This document shows positions 9,545 through 18,542 of a DNA stretch of 64,000 nt, in pieces. Each line of letters opens with the position of its first letter. The stretch's first letter is position 1. A program made the translations under genes and the position numbers. The DNA is from Paenibacillus sp. FSL R5-0490 (GTDB lineage: Bacteria > Bacillota > Bacilli > Bacillales > Cytobacillaceae). The stretch is from assembly GCF_001956215.1 (NCBI RefSeq), contig NZ_MRTQ01000014.1:62001-126000 (forward strand), in the 5' to 3' direction. The notes under the pieces are model-generated. The model saw nothing but the letters and a program-made list of their open reading frames with translations, had not been told where the DNA came from and ran no database searches.

Positions 9545-9560
9545 AATCAAACGTTTGATT
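9545..9560. promoter_or_regulatory. Perfect 16-base palindrome, candidate operator
   Basis: AATCAAACGTTTGATT is a perfect inverted repeat in the 299-base gap between the giant surface gene and the DUF3870 gene. Apart from the preceding terminator, the gap is AT-rich and shows nothing else. No cognate regulator is encoded nearby. Confidence 0.35.
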
Positions 9561-9772
9561 AAATTCCGTTATGAACGTTACAAATTTTACTTAATAAATT
9601 AAAAAAAAGGCAGTTATAGTTTTATTTTACCCTGAGAGAAAGAATGGATCTATTATTAATCTATTGTAATTTTCTAAAAATAACAAAAAATATCCTTCCG
9701 TTACCGAATAAATTTTGGCATAATAGTTAAAAAGATTTAATATAAAAAAGTAAATAGAGGGGGGTACTGTGT

Positions 9773-10105
9773 ATGACTTTTGATGATACGATAATTTGTA
9801 CGGGTTATTCTCGATTGCCTGATGGAATGACTGCTAAAAATCTTTATGGTGTCATGGGTGTTGGATTTGAGGTTGACCCAAAAACGGATTGTATTTTGAA
9901 TGCTTCTAGTACCTTTGTCACAAATATGTGTACTGATTTTATTAAAAGTATTTTTACCGGCCACGATTTAAAAGAAGGTATAGAGGGCCCAATTGAAAGA
10001 TTTGAAAGAAGGTATTTTGGTCTGGGAAAGAAAGCAATTGTAGCTGCAATGCGGGATGCATACAATCAATATTCTATTTATAAGTCAATGAATGTTCCAG
10101 TATAA
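9773..10105 (+). CDS. DUF3870-family protein
   Basis: A 110-residue soluble protein that I recognise as the DUF3870 type: it opens with a YSRLPDGM segment, then a GVMGVGFEVD strand, an NASSTFVT segment and a C-terminal helix with RRYFGLGKKAIVAAM. The family has no established biochemical role. It often lies beside peptide or amino-acid catabolic genes. The start ATG follows GAGGGGGG. It is separated from the following operon by a new promoter and leader, so it is probably transcribed on its own. Confidence 0.75.
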   Translation: MTFDDTIICTGYSRLPDGMTAKNLYGVMGVGFEVDPKTDCILNASSTFVTNMCTDFIKSIFTGHDLKEGIEGPIERFERRYFGLGKKAIVAAMRDAYNQYSIYKSMNVPV

Positions 10106-10123
10106 AAAATTTAAAAATAGCTA

Positions 10124-10151
10124 TTGATTTACAATCAATAATCTGTATAAT
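10124..10151 (+). promoter_or_regulatory. Sigma-A promoter of the peptide-catabolism operon, with overlapping palindrome
   Basis: TTGATT (10124-10129) and TATAAT (10146-10151) are spaced by 16 bases. The -35 lies inside a perfect inverted repeat, TTGATT-TAC-AATCAA (10124-10138). This could be an operator, and its half-sites recall the palindrome at 9545. Confidence 0.55.
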
Positions 10152-10185
10152 TTAAATATATAGAATAATTAAAATAATTTAATTT

Positions 10186-10241
10186 TTCCAGCGAGCCTGA
10201 AGTTCGGTGGATAGGCAGCCCCTATTCATACAAAGGATTTT
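10186..10241 (+). promoter_or_regulatory. Structured 5' leader of unknown class
   Basis: The roughly 175-base untranslated leader begins with a G/C-rich block unlike its AT-rich surroundings. A short stem GCCT...AGGC encloses GAAGTTCGGTGGAT and is followed by GCAGCCCC. It is directly followed by a long terminator hairpin, the arrangement expected of an attenuator or riboswitch. It does not match the T-box, glycine, SAM, lysine, guanidine or ykkC signatures I know. Confidence 0.4.
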
Positions 10242-10312
10242 AAGACCAAGCTGTTCGAAAATACCCTTTTTGTAAGGTGTATTTCGACATGGCTTGGTCT
10301 TTTATATTTTTA
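10242..10312 (+). terminator. Leader terminator (attenuator candidate)
   Basis: AAGACCAAGC (10242-10251) pairs with GCTTGGTCTT (10292-10301). An inner stem TCGAAAATACCCTT/AAGGTGTATTTCGA adds length, and a T-rich tail follows. It sits between the promoter at 10124 and the start codon at 10334, so it must be read through for expression. Confidence 0.7.
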
Positions 10313-10333
10313 TAGGAAAAGGAGTGAAGGTGA

Positions 10334-11431
10334 TTGAGATCAAATCCATCAAGAATAATTAGGAGTATGCAGGAGACAGAGTTAAATGGATATGATCATT
10401 TAGTTGTCTCGTCAACCTATAACCTAAAGTATCTTTTAGGAGCTAATTTTGATACTGGGGAACGGATGACTGTGCTGCTTTTAACACCGGGGAAAAAGAC
10501 AAAACTCTTTATACACCAAATGTTCTCCGATCAAATCCCTGAATTAAATGGAATTGAAATCGTGTACTACAGTGATGATATGGATCCTGTAAAAACATTA
10601 GCTTCCCATTTTTTAAACAAGGAAAGGTTAGGAATTGATCAGACGTGGCTCTGTTCCTACTTTATTGATTTATTAAAGCATCTTCCAGAAATAAAATTCG
10701 AGAAAAGTACGATTGTAGAAAAGTTAAGAGAAATAAAAGACGCACAAGAGATTGATACACTTCGCCAATCCGCAAAGATTGCCGATGCTGTTATGTATCA
10801 AATTCTTCAGCTGCAGCATTTCCCCTGTACTGAGCGGGATGTTGCGGCAACCATTAAGAGCTTCTTCGCTGAAAACGGTGTAAATGAATTATCTTTCAAA
10901 CCGATCATTGGTTTTGGAAAAAATTCTGCGAACCCTCATCATACGATTTCTGATCAAGTCTGTCAGCTGGACCAGCCAATCTTAATTGATATGGGAGGAC
11001 TGTTTAAGAATTACTGCTCCGATATCACGAGAACCTTTTATTTGGGCAGGAGAGATCATAAATTTGAGGACATATACAAAATCGTTCATGATACGCAGCT
11101 GCAAGCAATCGATAGGGTCAAACCAGGCATTGCTTTTTCAGAAATTGACATGTTTGTGAGGAGTTCATTTGAGAAGTGGGGATATGAAGAAAATTTTATC
11201 CATAGAACAGGGCATGGGATTGGACTTGAGCTGCATGAAGGTGTATCAATTCATAAAAACAATCATGATTTAGTTTCCCCAGGAATGGCTTTTAGTATCG
11301 AACCAGGGCTATACTTTCCGAATCAATTTGGAATTCGGATTGAAGATATAGTGGTTGTTACAGATGATGGCTGCGAAGTGCTGAACAATAGTTCCAAGGA
11401 GGTGCAATATTTGGAGTTAATCGGAGTTTAA
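10334..11431 (+). CDS. M24-family metallopeptidase (Xaa-Pro peptidase-like)
   Basis: A 365-residue cytoplasmic enzyme with the creatinase-type N-terminal domain (1-130) and a pita-bread catalytic domain. All five metal ligands are present: Asp219 (LIDMGG), Asp230 (SDITRTF), His294 (TGHGIGLELHE), Glu323 (SIEPGLY) and Glu337 (RIEDIVV). It should therefore be a dinuclear metal aminopeptidase or dipeptidase for Xaa-Pro or similar substrates. Start is TTG 10334 with GGAG nine bases upstream. It is the first gene of an operon continuing through an ABC importer to a second M24 protein at 20532. Confidence 0.85.
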   Translation: MRSNPSRIIRSMQETELNGYDHLVVSSTYNLKYLLGANFDTGERMTVLLLTPGKKTKLFIHQMFSDQIPELNGIEIVYYSDDMDPVKTLASHFLNKERLGIDQTWLCSYFIDLLKHLPEIKFEKSTIVEKLREIKDAQEIDTLRQSAKIADAVMYQILQLQHFPCTERDVAATIKSFFAENGVNELSFKPIIGFGKNSANPHHTISDQVCQLDQPILIDMGGLFKNYCSDITRTFYLGRRDHKFEDIYKIVHDTQLQAIDRVKPGIAFSEIDMFVRSSFEKWGYEENFIHRTGHGIGLELHEGVSIHKNNHDLVSPGMAFSIEPGLYFPNQFGIRIEDIVVVTDDGCEVLNNSSKEVQYLELIGV

Positions 11432-11477
11432 AAGGTTGTATGATTCAAATTAATTGATAAAAGGGAGGAATATTAGA

Positions 11478-13082
11478 ATGAATAAGAAAAGCTGGTTTTC
11501 CATTTTGTTTGTTATGATGTTCATTTTCTCTGCTTTTCTAGCCGGCTGTTCCTATGAAAAACCAGCCAGCAATAATACAGGTTCCGCAGGATCTGATGAT
11601 GGAGATGCTGGCGCTGCAAGGGATGAAATTAAGGTCGGGCTGGATGTGGATGCAGGCACGATGGACCCTCGGCTATCAAAAGATACATCTGCCAAAAGGG
11701 TTTCCGAGTTAGTCTATGATGGCCTCATTCGACTATCGGCTAATCTGGAGCCTGAACCTGGACTTGCAGAGAAATGGGAAAGTCCTGATCCAACAACCTG
11801 GATTTTTACCCTTCGCCAAGATGTAACCTTTCATGATGGTGAACCATTCACGGCAGAGGACGTAAAGTATACATTTGATAGTTTAATTGATCCAGATTTT
11901 CAGGCACCCTACGCTTCACTTTATGAGCCGATAAAGTCTGTTGAAGTAGTAGACGATTATCAAGTGAAATTTATTTTAAAAGAGCCATCCGCACCACTAT
12001 TAAGCTATCTGGACATTGGGATTGTACCTAAACATATTGGTGAAAAGAATGATAATACTTTATCCAATAATCCAATCGGGACAGGTCCTTATAAGATGGT
12101 GAAGTGGGATAAGAACAGCAAAATCTCATTTGAAGCAAATGAAAAATACTGGGGCGGCTCACCTAAGACAAACAAGTTAACCTACTTTATTATTCCTGAT
12201 AACTCCACTCGTGTTGCCTCATTAGAATCAGGAGATATTGATATCGTACATTCTCCTCTATCCCCTCAGGATATCAAAAGAATAAAAGAAAATGATCAAT
12301 TTGAAGTTATTGAAACAGAAGGACTTGGATTTACTTATTTGAACTTTAATCAAAAACACCCAATATTATCGGATCTAAAAGTGCGTCAGGCAATTGCCCA
12401 TTTGGTCAACAAAGAGGTTATCTCTTCTGATATTTATCAGGGAATGGATACACCTGGTAAGTCACCACTTATCCCAGCTTCATGGGCATATGATGAGTCC
12501 ATTTCCGGCTTTTCTTACGACCCGGCTAAAGCGGCGGCGTTATTTAAAGAAGCTGGCTGGGAAGATAGCGATGGCGATAGCATTCTGGACAAAGATGGAG
12601 AAAAATTAAAAATTACTCTCTCCACTCATAGTGAAGATCCAAACCGTATGCAGGCAGTTGAATATCTGCAAAACGAATTCACTAAGAATGGGGTAGAAAC
12701 TGAAGTGAAAACTAGTGAATGGCCAACTTTCAGTACAGGTCTGACGGAAGGTAACTTCGATATTGCATTAGTTGGATGGCTAAACCTGGTTGATCCGGAT
12801 CGATCCTTCTATAACCCTTTCCATACAAATGGAGGAAGCAACTATGGCAAATACAGGAATGCAACGGTTGACGAATTAATTGAGAAGGGAAGAACTACTC
12901 TGGAACAAGCTGAACGTAAATCCTTCTATCAGGAAGCTGCAAAAATTGTTACAGAAGAAGTAGCATATGATGTCCTATTATACCAAGGCTATATTGCTAT
13001 GTTTAACAAGAACCTTAAAGGCTTTAGTGAGCATCCGGCGGGTAGTTTCTATGGACTTAAAGATGCTGAAATAACAAATTAA
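11478..13082 (+). CDS. Dipeptide/oligopeptide ABC importer, substrate-binding lipoprotein
   Basis: A family 5 solute-binding protein (534 residues). The lipobox is LAGC, with the modified Cys about residue 24, followed by a disordered Gly/Ser/Asp linker, so the mature protein is anchored outside the membrane. Family signatures are visible (MDPRLSKD, FTLRQDVTFHDG, ADVKYTFDSL, NPIGTGPYKMVKW, VRQAIAHLVN). These proteins deliver peptides or other amphipathic solutes to a DppBCDF-type translocator, encoded next. A TTG at 11454 lies in frame, but GGGAGG at 11463-11468 places the start at ATG 11478. Confidence 0.92.
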   Translation: MNKKSWFSILFVMMFIFSAFLAGCSYEKPASNNTGSAGSDDGDAGAARDEIKVGLDVDAGTMDPRLSKDTSAKRVSELVYDGLIRLSANLEPEPGLAEKWESPDPTTWIFTLRQDVTFHDGEPFTAEDVKYTFDSLIDPDFQAPYASLYEPIKSVEVVDDYQVKFILKEPSAPLLSYLDIGIVPKHIGEKNDNTLSNNPIGTGPYKMVKWDKNSKISFEANEKYWGGSPKTNKLTYFIIPDNSTRVASLESGDIDIVHSPLSPQDIKRIKENDQFEVIETEGLGFTYLNFNQKHPILSDLKVRQAIAHLVNKEVISSDIYQGMDTPGKSPLIPASWAYDESISGFSYDPAKAAALFKEAGWEDSDGDSILDKDGEKLKITLSTHSEDPNRMQAVEYLQNEFTKNGVETEVKTSEWPTFSTGLTEGNFDIALVGWLNLVDPDRSFYNPFHTNGGSNYGKYRNATVDELIEKGRTTLEQAERKSFYQEAAKIVTEEVAYDVLLYQGYIAMFNKNLKGFSEHPAGSFYGLKDAEITN

Positions 13083-13093
13083 GGAAGACTGAA

Positions 13094-13124
13094 GCAGGGA
13101 AGGGGAGGTTTCCCTCCTCTTGCC
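13094..13124 (+). other. Intercistronic hairpin between binding-protein and permease genes
   Basis: GGGAAGGGGAGG pairs with CCTCCTCTTGCC across a TTTC loop. No T-run follows. Such stems commonly stabilise the upstream message, giving more binding protein than permease. That role is inferred. Confidence 0.5.
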
Positions 13125-13145
13125 TTAAAGTCAGGAGTGATTTAA

Positions 13146-14129
13146 ATGGCAACATTTATTGTAAAGAGGTTCTTTCAATTTATTCCTGTATTATTAGGGA
13201 TTTCAATCTTAGTCTTCTTCCTGCTGCATCTTATTCCTGGTGACCCTGCCCTTACTCTGCTCGGGCAAGATGCAACAAAAGAGGATCTCGAACGATTGAG
13301 AAATGTTCTTGGGTTAAATGAGCCTCTTTATATTCAGTTAATGGTTTTTCTTAAAAATCTCTTTCAAGGAGACTTAGGAATTTCTATATTTCAAGACACA
13401 CCTGTTATTACACTGATTTCCACTCATCTCCCTGCTACTCTGGAGCTTGCAGTTGTAGCTATGATCATAGCACTTTTAATTGCGATTCCTCTAGGGATCA
13501 TATCTGCAGTAAAACAATTTTCCTGGCTTGATTACGGCAGCATGTTTTTTGCGCAGATTGGTGTATCGATGCCGGTTTTCTGGATGGGACTGTTATTGAT
13601 AATTGGCTTTTCTGTAAATTTGAATATCCTTCCTTCCTTTGGAAGAGGAGAGCCGCTATTGGATGCGTTCGTGCAAACGATTCAGACCGGAAATCTCTTC
13701 TATTTAGTCGATAGTTTACAGCATATTATTCTTCCTGCCTTCACTTTAGGCGTAATGAGTGCTGCACTCATTACCCGAATGGTCAGATCAGCCATGCTTG
13801 AAGTATTGAAAGAAGATTATATCCGAACAGCCGAAGCAAAAGGGGTTAGAGGTATTGTTGTCATCATGAAACATGCTTTTCGCAATGCCTTAATTCCGGT
13901 AGTAACCATCGTTGGCCTTCAATTTGGAAATTTATTAGGCGGTGCCATTGTCACGGAGACCGTATTTGCTTGGCCGGGAATCGGCCGGTTAGTCATAACG
14001 GCGATCAGCCAGAGGGATTTCCCGGTGGTTCAAGGCTGTGTCTTAATGATTGCGCTTATTTTCGCTTTAATTAACTTGATTGTGGATATTTTGTACGCCA
14101 TTATCAATCCAAAAATTCAACAAGGATAA
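13146..14129 (+). CDS. Dipeptide-type ABC importer permease (DppB-like)
   Basis: A 327-residue inner-membrane permease of the DppB/OppB type with six predicted membrane segments. The first is RFFQFIPVLLGISILVFFLL, followed by the family signature HLIPGDPA. The EAA loop that contacts the ATPases is visible near residues 225-245 (IRTAEAKGVRG...HAFRNALIPV). It pairs with the DppC-like subunit encoded just downstream. The ATG follows AGGAGTG. Confidence 0.92.
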   Translation: MATFIVKRFFQFIPVLLGISILVFFLLHLIPGDPALTLLGQDATKEDLERLRNVLGLNEPLYIQLMVFLKNLFQGDLGISIFQDTPVITLISTHLPATLELAVVAMIIALLIAIPLGIISAVKQFSWLDYGSMFFAQIGVSMPVFWMGLLLIIGFSVNLNILPSFGRGEPLLDAFVQTIQTGNLFYLVDSLQHIILPAFTLGVMSAALITRMVRSAMLEVLKEDYIRTAEAKGVRGIVVIMKHAFRNALIPVVTIVGLQFGNLLGGAIVTETVFAWPGIGRLVITAISQRDFPVVQGCVLMIALIFALINLIVDILYAIINPKIQQG

Positions 14130-14140
14130 GGAGGGAGATG

Positions 14141-15043
14141 ATGGAACTATCGAAACAATACCAAACAGAGAACCAAACAGGAACTCTCCCCAAGAAGGGC
14201 TTTGACTTTAAAGACTTTTTCCAGCTTATCACCCAGAGTAAGTCCGTTTTAATTGGCGGTGCTTTTATATTAGTGGTTGTGATTTGCGCCATTTTTGCTC
14301 CTGTCATTTCTACTCATGATCCATATGAAATGAATATGAGTGAACGGCTGCTCGCACCAATGGAAGATGGTCATATTTTAGGAACCGACCAGTATGGCCG
14401 GGATTTGTTTTCCAGAATCATATACGGGGCAAGGGTTTCTCTTGAAGTGGGATTAGTTTCAGTGGTGCTGGCCATGGTTATTGGTGTTACGCTCGGTTTG
14501 GTATCTGGATATTACGGAGGCTGGGTTGATACGCTGATTATGCGCGTCGTTGATATCTTCCTTTCATTTCCTGTATTGCTCTTAGCCATTGCCCTAGTTG
14601 CGGCTCTCGGACCGGGTATAGAAAATGTGATTTTGGCCCTCGGCTTTGTATACTGGACCAATTATGCGAGGATTGTACGGGCAAATGTTCTGGCTATTAA
14701 GGAAGAGGAATATATTCAGGCGGCAAAGACGATTGGTTCGAATGATTTTCGCATCATCTTTTTAAATATTTTGCCCAATTGCCTGGCTCCGATTGTTGTT
14801 GTAGCCACACTTGGGCTCGGGACCGCTATTGTTTCTGAAGCGACACTAAGCTTTCTTGGTCTTGGCATTCAGCCGCCGGAATCCAGCTGGGGCTGGACAC
14901 TGGCATTTGGAATGAAATTTATCAGGGAGGCCCCGCATTTATCGGTCTATCCAGGCTTAGCGATCATGTTCACAGTATTAGGCTTTAATTTATTGGGAGA
15001 CGGAATCAGGGATTTAACCGATTCGAAATTAAAAAGGAATTAA
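14141..15043 (+). CDS. Dipeptide-type ABC importer permease (DppC-like)
   Basis: About 300 residues: a soluble N-terminal tail (1-35), a first membrane segment, then DppC signatures (HILGTDQYGRDLFSRIIYGAR near 85, a second membrane block, the EAA loop EEYIQAAKTIGSNDFRI). It forms the translocation pore with the preceding permease. Two adjacent ATGs (14138 and 14141) exist; AAGGAGG at 14128-14134 fits 14141 better. It starts within 12 bases of the previous stop. Confidence 0.92.
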   Translation: MELSKQYQTENQTGTLPKKGFDFKDFFQLITQSKSVLIGGAFILVVVICAIFAPVISTHDPYEMNMSERLLAPMEDGHILGTDQYGRDLFSRIIYGARVSLEVGLVSVVLAMVIGVTLGLVSGYYGGWVDTLIMRVVDIFLSFPVLLLAIALVAALGPGIENVILALGFVYWTNYARIVRANVLAIKEEEYIQAAKTIGSNDFRIIFLNILPNCLAPIVVVATLGLGTAIVSEATLSFLGLGIQPPESSWGWTLAFGMKFIREAPHLSVYPGLAIMFTVLGFNLLGDGIRDLTDSKLKRN

Positions 15044-15060
15044 TTAAAGGAGGAATTATC

Positions 15061-15999
15061 ATGACAGTTACATCTACACGCGAATATAAAGAGGTTGTTG
15101 TTACACATTTATCCAATGGAACACCGCTTTCTTTGCCAATCCATACCATTCAAGGGGTAAAAGAGGGACCGGTTCTTGGTATTTCTGCCCTTGTACATGG
15201 TGATGAAATCATTGGAGCGGAAATCATCAGGCGAGTATATAACCGCTTAGATGAATCTGAACTATCGGGCACGATTAAGCTTCTCCCTGTTTCCAATCCG
15301 CTGGCATTTGAAAGTATGACTAGAAATACACCTCTTGATATGAATAATTTAAACAGGGTGTTTCCGGGAAACAAAAACGGCTGGGTAACAGAGCAGCTTG
15401 CCAATTCAATGGTGGAAAACTTTTTAGATCACATTGATGTCTATATTGACCTGCATGCTGGCGGTGCAACCCCGGTTGTTGATTATGTATACATTCAAAA
15501 TAATGAAGAATTATCACGGGCATTTAACTTCCCGATTTTATACCGTCCTTCGCATCCATATGAAGGCACTACAGCTACTTATACATTAGAAAAAGGCATC
15601 CCAAGCATTACAGTCGAGGTAGGAGGAGGACCCAACCACAATAAAGACATTGAAAGAGGAGTAGAAGGGATTTTCAATGTGATGCGAAAGCTGAAAATGA
15701 TTCCCGGAGAGGTCACGCCTCCTCCAAAACAAAAGGTTATGACTGAAATTACGATTATTCGTCCGAAGCACGGCGGAATCATGGTGCCGGAATTTGACTT
15801 TAGTGCTGTAGGCACCGTCATTGAAGGAAATCAGGTTCTGGCAAGAACTTATAACCCAAGAACATTTGAAGAGCTGGAAGTCATTCGGGCCCCATTCCAG
15901 AATAACGTGGTGATTTTAACAAGAGGACTCTTTAATAAAGTAAGTCCGGGAGATTATGGATTTATGCTTGGTAATCTTGATAGTGCGGAGGAAGAATAA
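15061..15999 (+). CDS. Succinylglutamate desuccinylase/aspartoacylase-family deacylase
   Basis: A 312-residue zinc amidohydrolase of the AstE/AspA (M14-like) family. Zinc-site motifs are HGDEIIGAE near residue 42 (His, Glu) and the DLHAGG segment near 130 (His). A catalytic Glu is expected in VEVGGG near 190. A C-terminal beta domain follows. Family members remove an acyl group from N-acylated amino acids. DoeB, which deacetylates N-acetyl-diaminobutyrate in ectoine breakdown, belongs here. Its stop codon overlaps the next ATG by one base, indicating coupled translation. The true acyl substrate is unknown. Confidence 0.85.
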   Translation: MTVTSTREYKEVVVTHLSNGTPLSLPIHTIQGVKEGPVLGISALVHGDEIIGAEIIRRVYNRLDESELSGTIKLLPVSNPLAFESMTRNTPLDMNNLNRVFPGNKNGWVTEQLANSMVENFLDHIDVYIDLHAGGATPVVDYVYIQNNEELSRAFNFPILYRPSHPYEGTTATYTLEKGIPSITVEVGGGPNHNKDIERGVEGIFNVMRKLKMIPGEVTPPPKQKVMTEITIIRPKHGGIMVPEFDFSAVGTVIEGNQVLARTYNPRTFEELEVIRAPFQNNVVILTRGLFNKVSPGDYGFMLGNLDSAEEE

Positions 16000-17198
16000 T
16001 GAGAACTGAAACGGTCCATTTCGAGTCCTTGGACCACAAATTGTCACAGGAATATACGCAAATTGTACTGGGGATGGATGATTTTTATCGGAAAAACCTC
16101 CCATCCGGCTCAGAAGCTTCACTTGATCAAGAAGGATTAGTACCCATTAACTTAACGAGAGAAACACCAAATTCCTACAGCAGCTGGAATGAGATTTTTG
16201 CAGATTTCGAGGATTTAAGAAGCAGCTATTCAGCTATACAATCCGAGGTTCGCAGAAACTATATGCAGCAGCAAATCGGTTCACTCCTAAGGCTGGCAAG
16301 ATGGCGGAGCGGTGAGGAGATTCCCTTCAGGGAGAATGTTAGAGGTCTGTTATATGTAAATGAAAATCCCTTTTCAGAGGCAGAAAGAAAAGAGCTTCAT
16401 TATAGACTCGAATCTTTATTAATCCAAAAGGGATTCTCAGGAACGCTGAAAGAGAAAGTAAAGAAGTGGGAACAAGCACAGCATGTCCCTTCACAACAGG
16501 TGGAATCTGTATTAAAAGATTTACTTTCTCAAGGAAAAGAGCGTGTTGTTCAAAAAATGTTTAAAGAGATGGAAGATGTGGAGGTAACTCCAGTGGTCGT
16601 GAACGGTGTCCCGTATAGTGCCTATTGTGACTATGTTGGCGGGAAAATGTATATAAATGGCGATCTGTCCTATACCTATGAATCTTTAAAACATTTAGTC
16701 ACGCATGAATCTTTTCCGGGCCATACTACACATATGAGAATAAGAGAATTAGGTGTCCAATCGGGTGATATCCCGCTTGATGCCGGGTTAGTCATCACCA
16801 ATACAGCAAGCAGTTCTGTATTTGAGGGGATTGGAGATAATGGGATCGATTTCATTGATTGGGCGGATTCCCTGAATGATGAAATCTACAAAGTTTATCA
16901 GGAAATCAAATCAATTTCCGGAATAAATGCTGCACATATGATCCATGCAGAGGGAAAGTCAGATGAAGAAATTACTGCATTTCTAAGAGACTTTGCATTT
17001 GGTGAAGAAAATTGGATTCATTCCAGGCTCCGCTTTTTCAAACATACCTTAAGAGCTCCGTTTATTTATTCTTACTGGAGAGGAAATGAAGCGGTAAAAG
17101 AGATCTATAAGCGGCTGTCTGAGGATAGAAAACCAGCTTTCTATGAGTTTTTATATAAAAATATGTTATCTGCAGATACAGTTAAACAATTCAGATAG
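15999..17198 (+). CDS. DUF885-like zinc metallopeptidase
   Basis: A 399-residue soluble protein with the motif THESFPGHTTHMR near residue 237, a gluzincin-type HExxxxH resembling the HEAYPGH of DUF885 peptidases. A downstream Glu that could be the third zinc ligand lies in VFEGIGDN near 275. The N-terminal half is helical. Homologues are larger (about 550-600), so this is a compact member. Its start overlaps the preceding stop (TAATG). Placement in the importer operon suggests it cleaves an imported peptide-like compound. Confidence 0.65.
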   Translation: MRTETVHFESLDHKLSQEYTQIVLGMDDFYRKNLPSGSEASLDQEGLVPINLTRETPNSYSSWNEIFADFEDLRSSYSAIQSEVRRNYMQQQIGSLLRLARWRSGEEIPFRENVRGLLYVNENPFSEAERKELHYRLESLLIQKGFSGTLKEKVKKWEQAQHVPSQQVESVLKDLLSQGKERVVQKMFKEMEDVEVTPVVVNGVPYSAYCDYVGGKMYINGDLSYTYESLKHLVTHESFPGHTTHMRIRELGVQSGDIPLDAGLVITNTASSSVFEGIGDNGIDFIDWADSLNDEIYKVYQEIKSISGINAAHMIHAEGKSDEEITAFLRDFAFGEENWIHSRLRFFKHTLRAPFIYSYWRGNEAVKEIYKRLSEDRKPAFYEFLYKNMLSADTVKQFR

Positions 17199-17209
17199 GA
17201 TGTGACAGG

Positions 17210-18529
17210 ATGGAACTAACTAGATCAGAAGAATTATTTACAAGAGCGGTAAAATCAGTGCCTGGAGGGGTGCACTCGAATTCCCGTTTCCGCAATCCAC
17301 ACCCCATCTATTACCAAAAAGCAGAGGGGGCTTACCTGACTGATGTGGACGGCAATCGATATATTGATTGCATTATGGGGAACGGGGCTGTCATTCTTGG
17401 TCACAATGATCCGGATTTCAATGAACGGATGCAATTCTATAGTACTTCAGGAATCGTGACTGGTGTGGAGACGGAACTTAGTGTTAAAACGGCTGAAAAG
17501 TTTTTATCCATGGTTCCGACAGCTGAACAAATCCGTTATACCAATACAGGAACAGAAGCGGTTATGCATGCAATGGCTATGTCCAGAACGTATACACAAA
17601 AACCGGATATTGCCGTAATTGAAGGAGCATATAACGGCTGGCACGACGCTGTATTTGTCAGTACCTGGCCTGATCTGCAAAAGGCAGGTGAAAAGTCAGA
17701 GCCAAAGTCACTTCCTGGTGCATCGGGGCTTATAGAGGATGTAGTGAAAAGCACCCTCGTCCTGCCATTTAACGACCTGGAAACGGCTGAACGCCTGCTG
17801 ACAGAAAATAAACACCGGATTGCTGCATTAATTATTGAACCAACTATGATAGATATTGGTTATATCCCGGCCAAAAAAGATTACTTGCAAGGGCTAAGAA
17901 GGATCTGTGATCAATTAAATATTGTCCTGGTGTTTGATGAATTATTAACCGGGTTTAGAGATTCTCCTGGGGGTGCTCAAGGGTATTACGGCGTGACACC
18001 TGATCTTTCTACATTCGGCAAGGCGATTAGCAATGGCTATATGCTGGCGGCCTTGGCTGGAAAAGCATCCATTTTCGAAACGGTCACCCCCGGGAAAGGA
18101 ACATGTTCTTTTGTGGGGACTTATAATGGCCATCAGGTGTCATTAGCTGCTTCATTGGCCTTTATGGAAATCTATGAAGAAAAACAGGTTTTTCGTACAT
18201 TGCAAAATAGAACAGAAAAACTGATCGCTGAATTCGCAAAATCAGCAGAAAAATATCAGGTGAAAGCTAGAATGCAAGGAAGAGGCGGGCATTTTCATTG
18301 GTACTTCACCGACCAGGAAATAACAGACTATCGCAGTGCTACACATAGTGAAAAGGAAAAATATGCAGCGTTTATTGCAGCATTTACACAGAAAGGTGTT
18401 TATTGTTCACCAAACTATCTGCTCCACCATGCCATATCAGTTGCACATACAGATGAGATTATTCAACAGTTAGTGGAGTATATGGATGCAAGCCTGCAGC
18501 AAACTGCTGGGGTTAAAGCAGGTTCATAA
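17210..18529 (+). CDS. Class III PLP-dependent aminotransferase (glutamate-1-semialdehyde aminomutase-like)
   Basis: A 439-residue fold-type I enzyme. Markers are the N-terminal VPGGVHSNSRF, the phosphate-binding NTGTEAVMHA near 107, the PLP-ring segment FDELLTGFR near 243 and the Schiff-base lysine in TFGKAISNGY near 268. It resembles HemL but lies in a catabolic operon, not with heme genes. It may instead transaminate an omega-amino acid released by the neighbouring hydrolases, as DoeD does with diaminobutyrate. The substrate is inferred. Confidence 0.82.
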   Translation: MELTRSEELFTRAVKSVPGGVHSNSRFRNPHPIYYQKAEGAYLTDVDGNRYIDCIMGNGAVILGHNDPDFNERMQFYSTSGIVTGVETELSVKTAEKFLSMVPTAEQIRYTNTGTEAVMHAMAMSRTYTQKPDIAVIEGAYNGWHDAVFVSTWPDLQKAGEKSEPKSLPGASGLIEDVVKSTLVLPFNDLETAERLLTENKHRIAALIIEPTMIDIGYIPAKKDYLQGLRRICDQLNIVLVFDELLTGFRDSPGGAQGYYGVTPDLSTFGKAISNGYMLAALAGKASIFETVTPGKGTCSFVGTYNGHQVSLAASLAFMEIYEEKQVFRTLQNRTEKLIAEFAKSAEKYQVKARMQGRGGHFHWYFTDQEITDYRSATHSEKEKYAAFIAAFTQKGVYCSPNYLLHHAISVAHTDEIIQQLVEYMDASLQQTAGVKAGS

Positions 18530-18542
18530 GGGGGAATGATTC

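Noticed and set aside
10186..10241. T-box, SAM, glycine or guanidine riboswitch
   Set aside because: Diagnostic motifs (for example AGGGTGGNACCGCG for T-box) are absent, so the leader was left unclassified.
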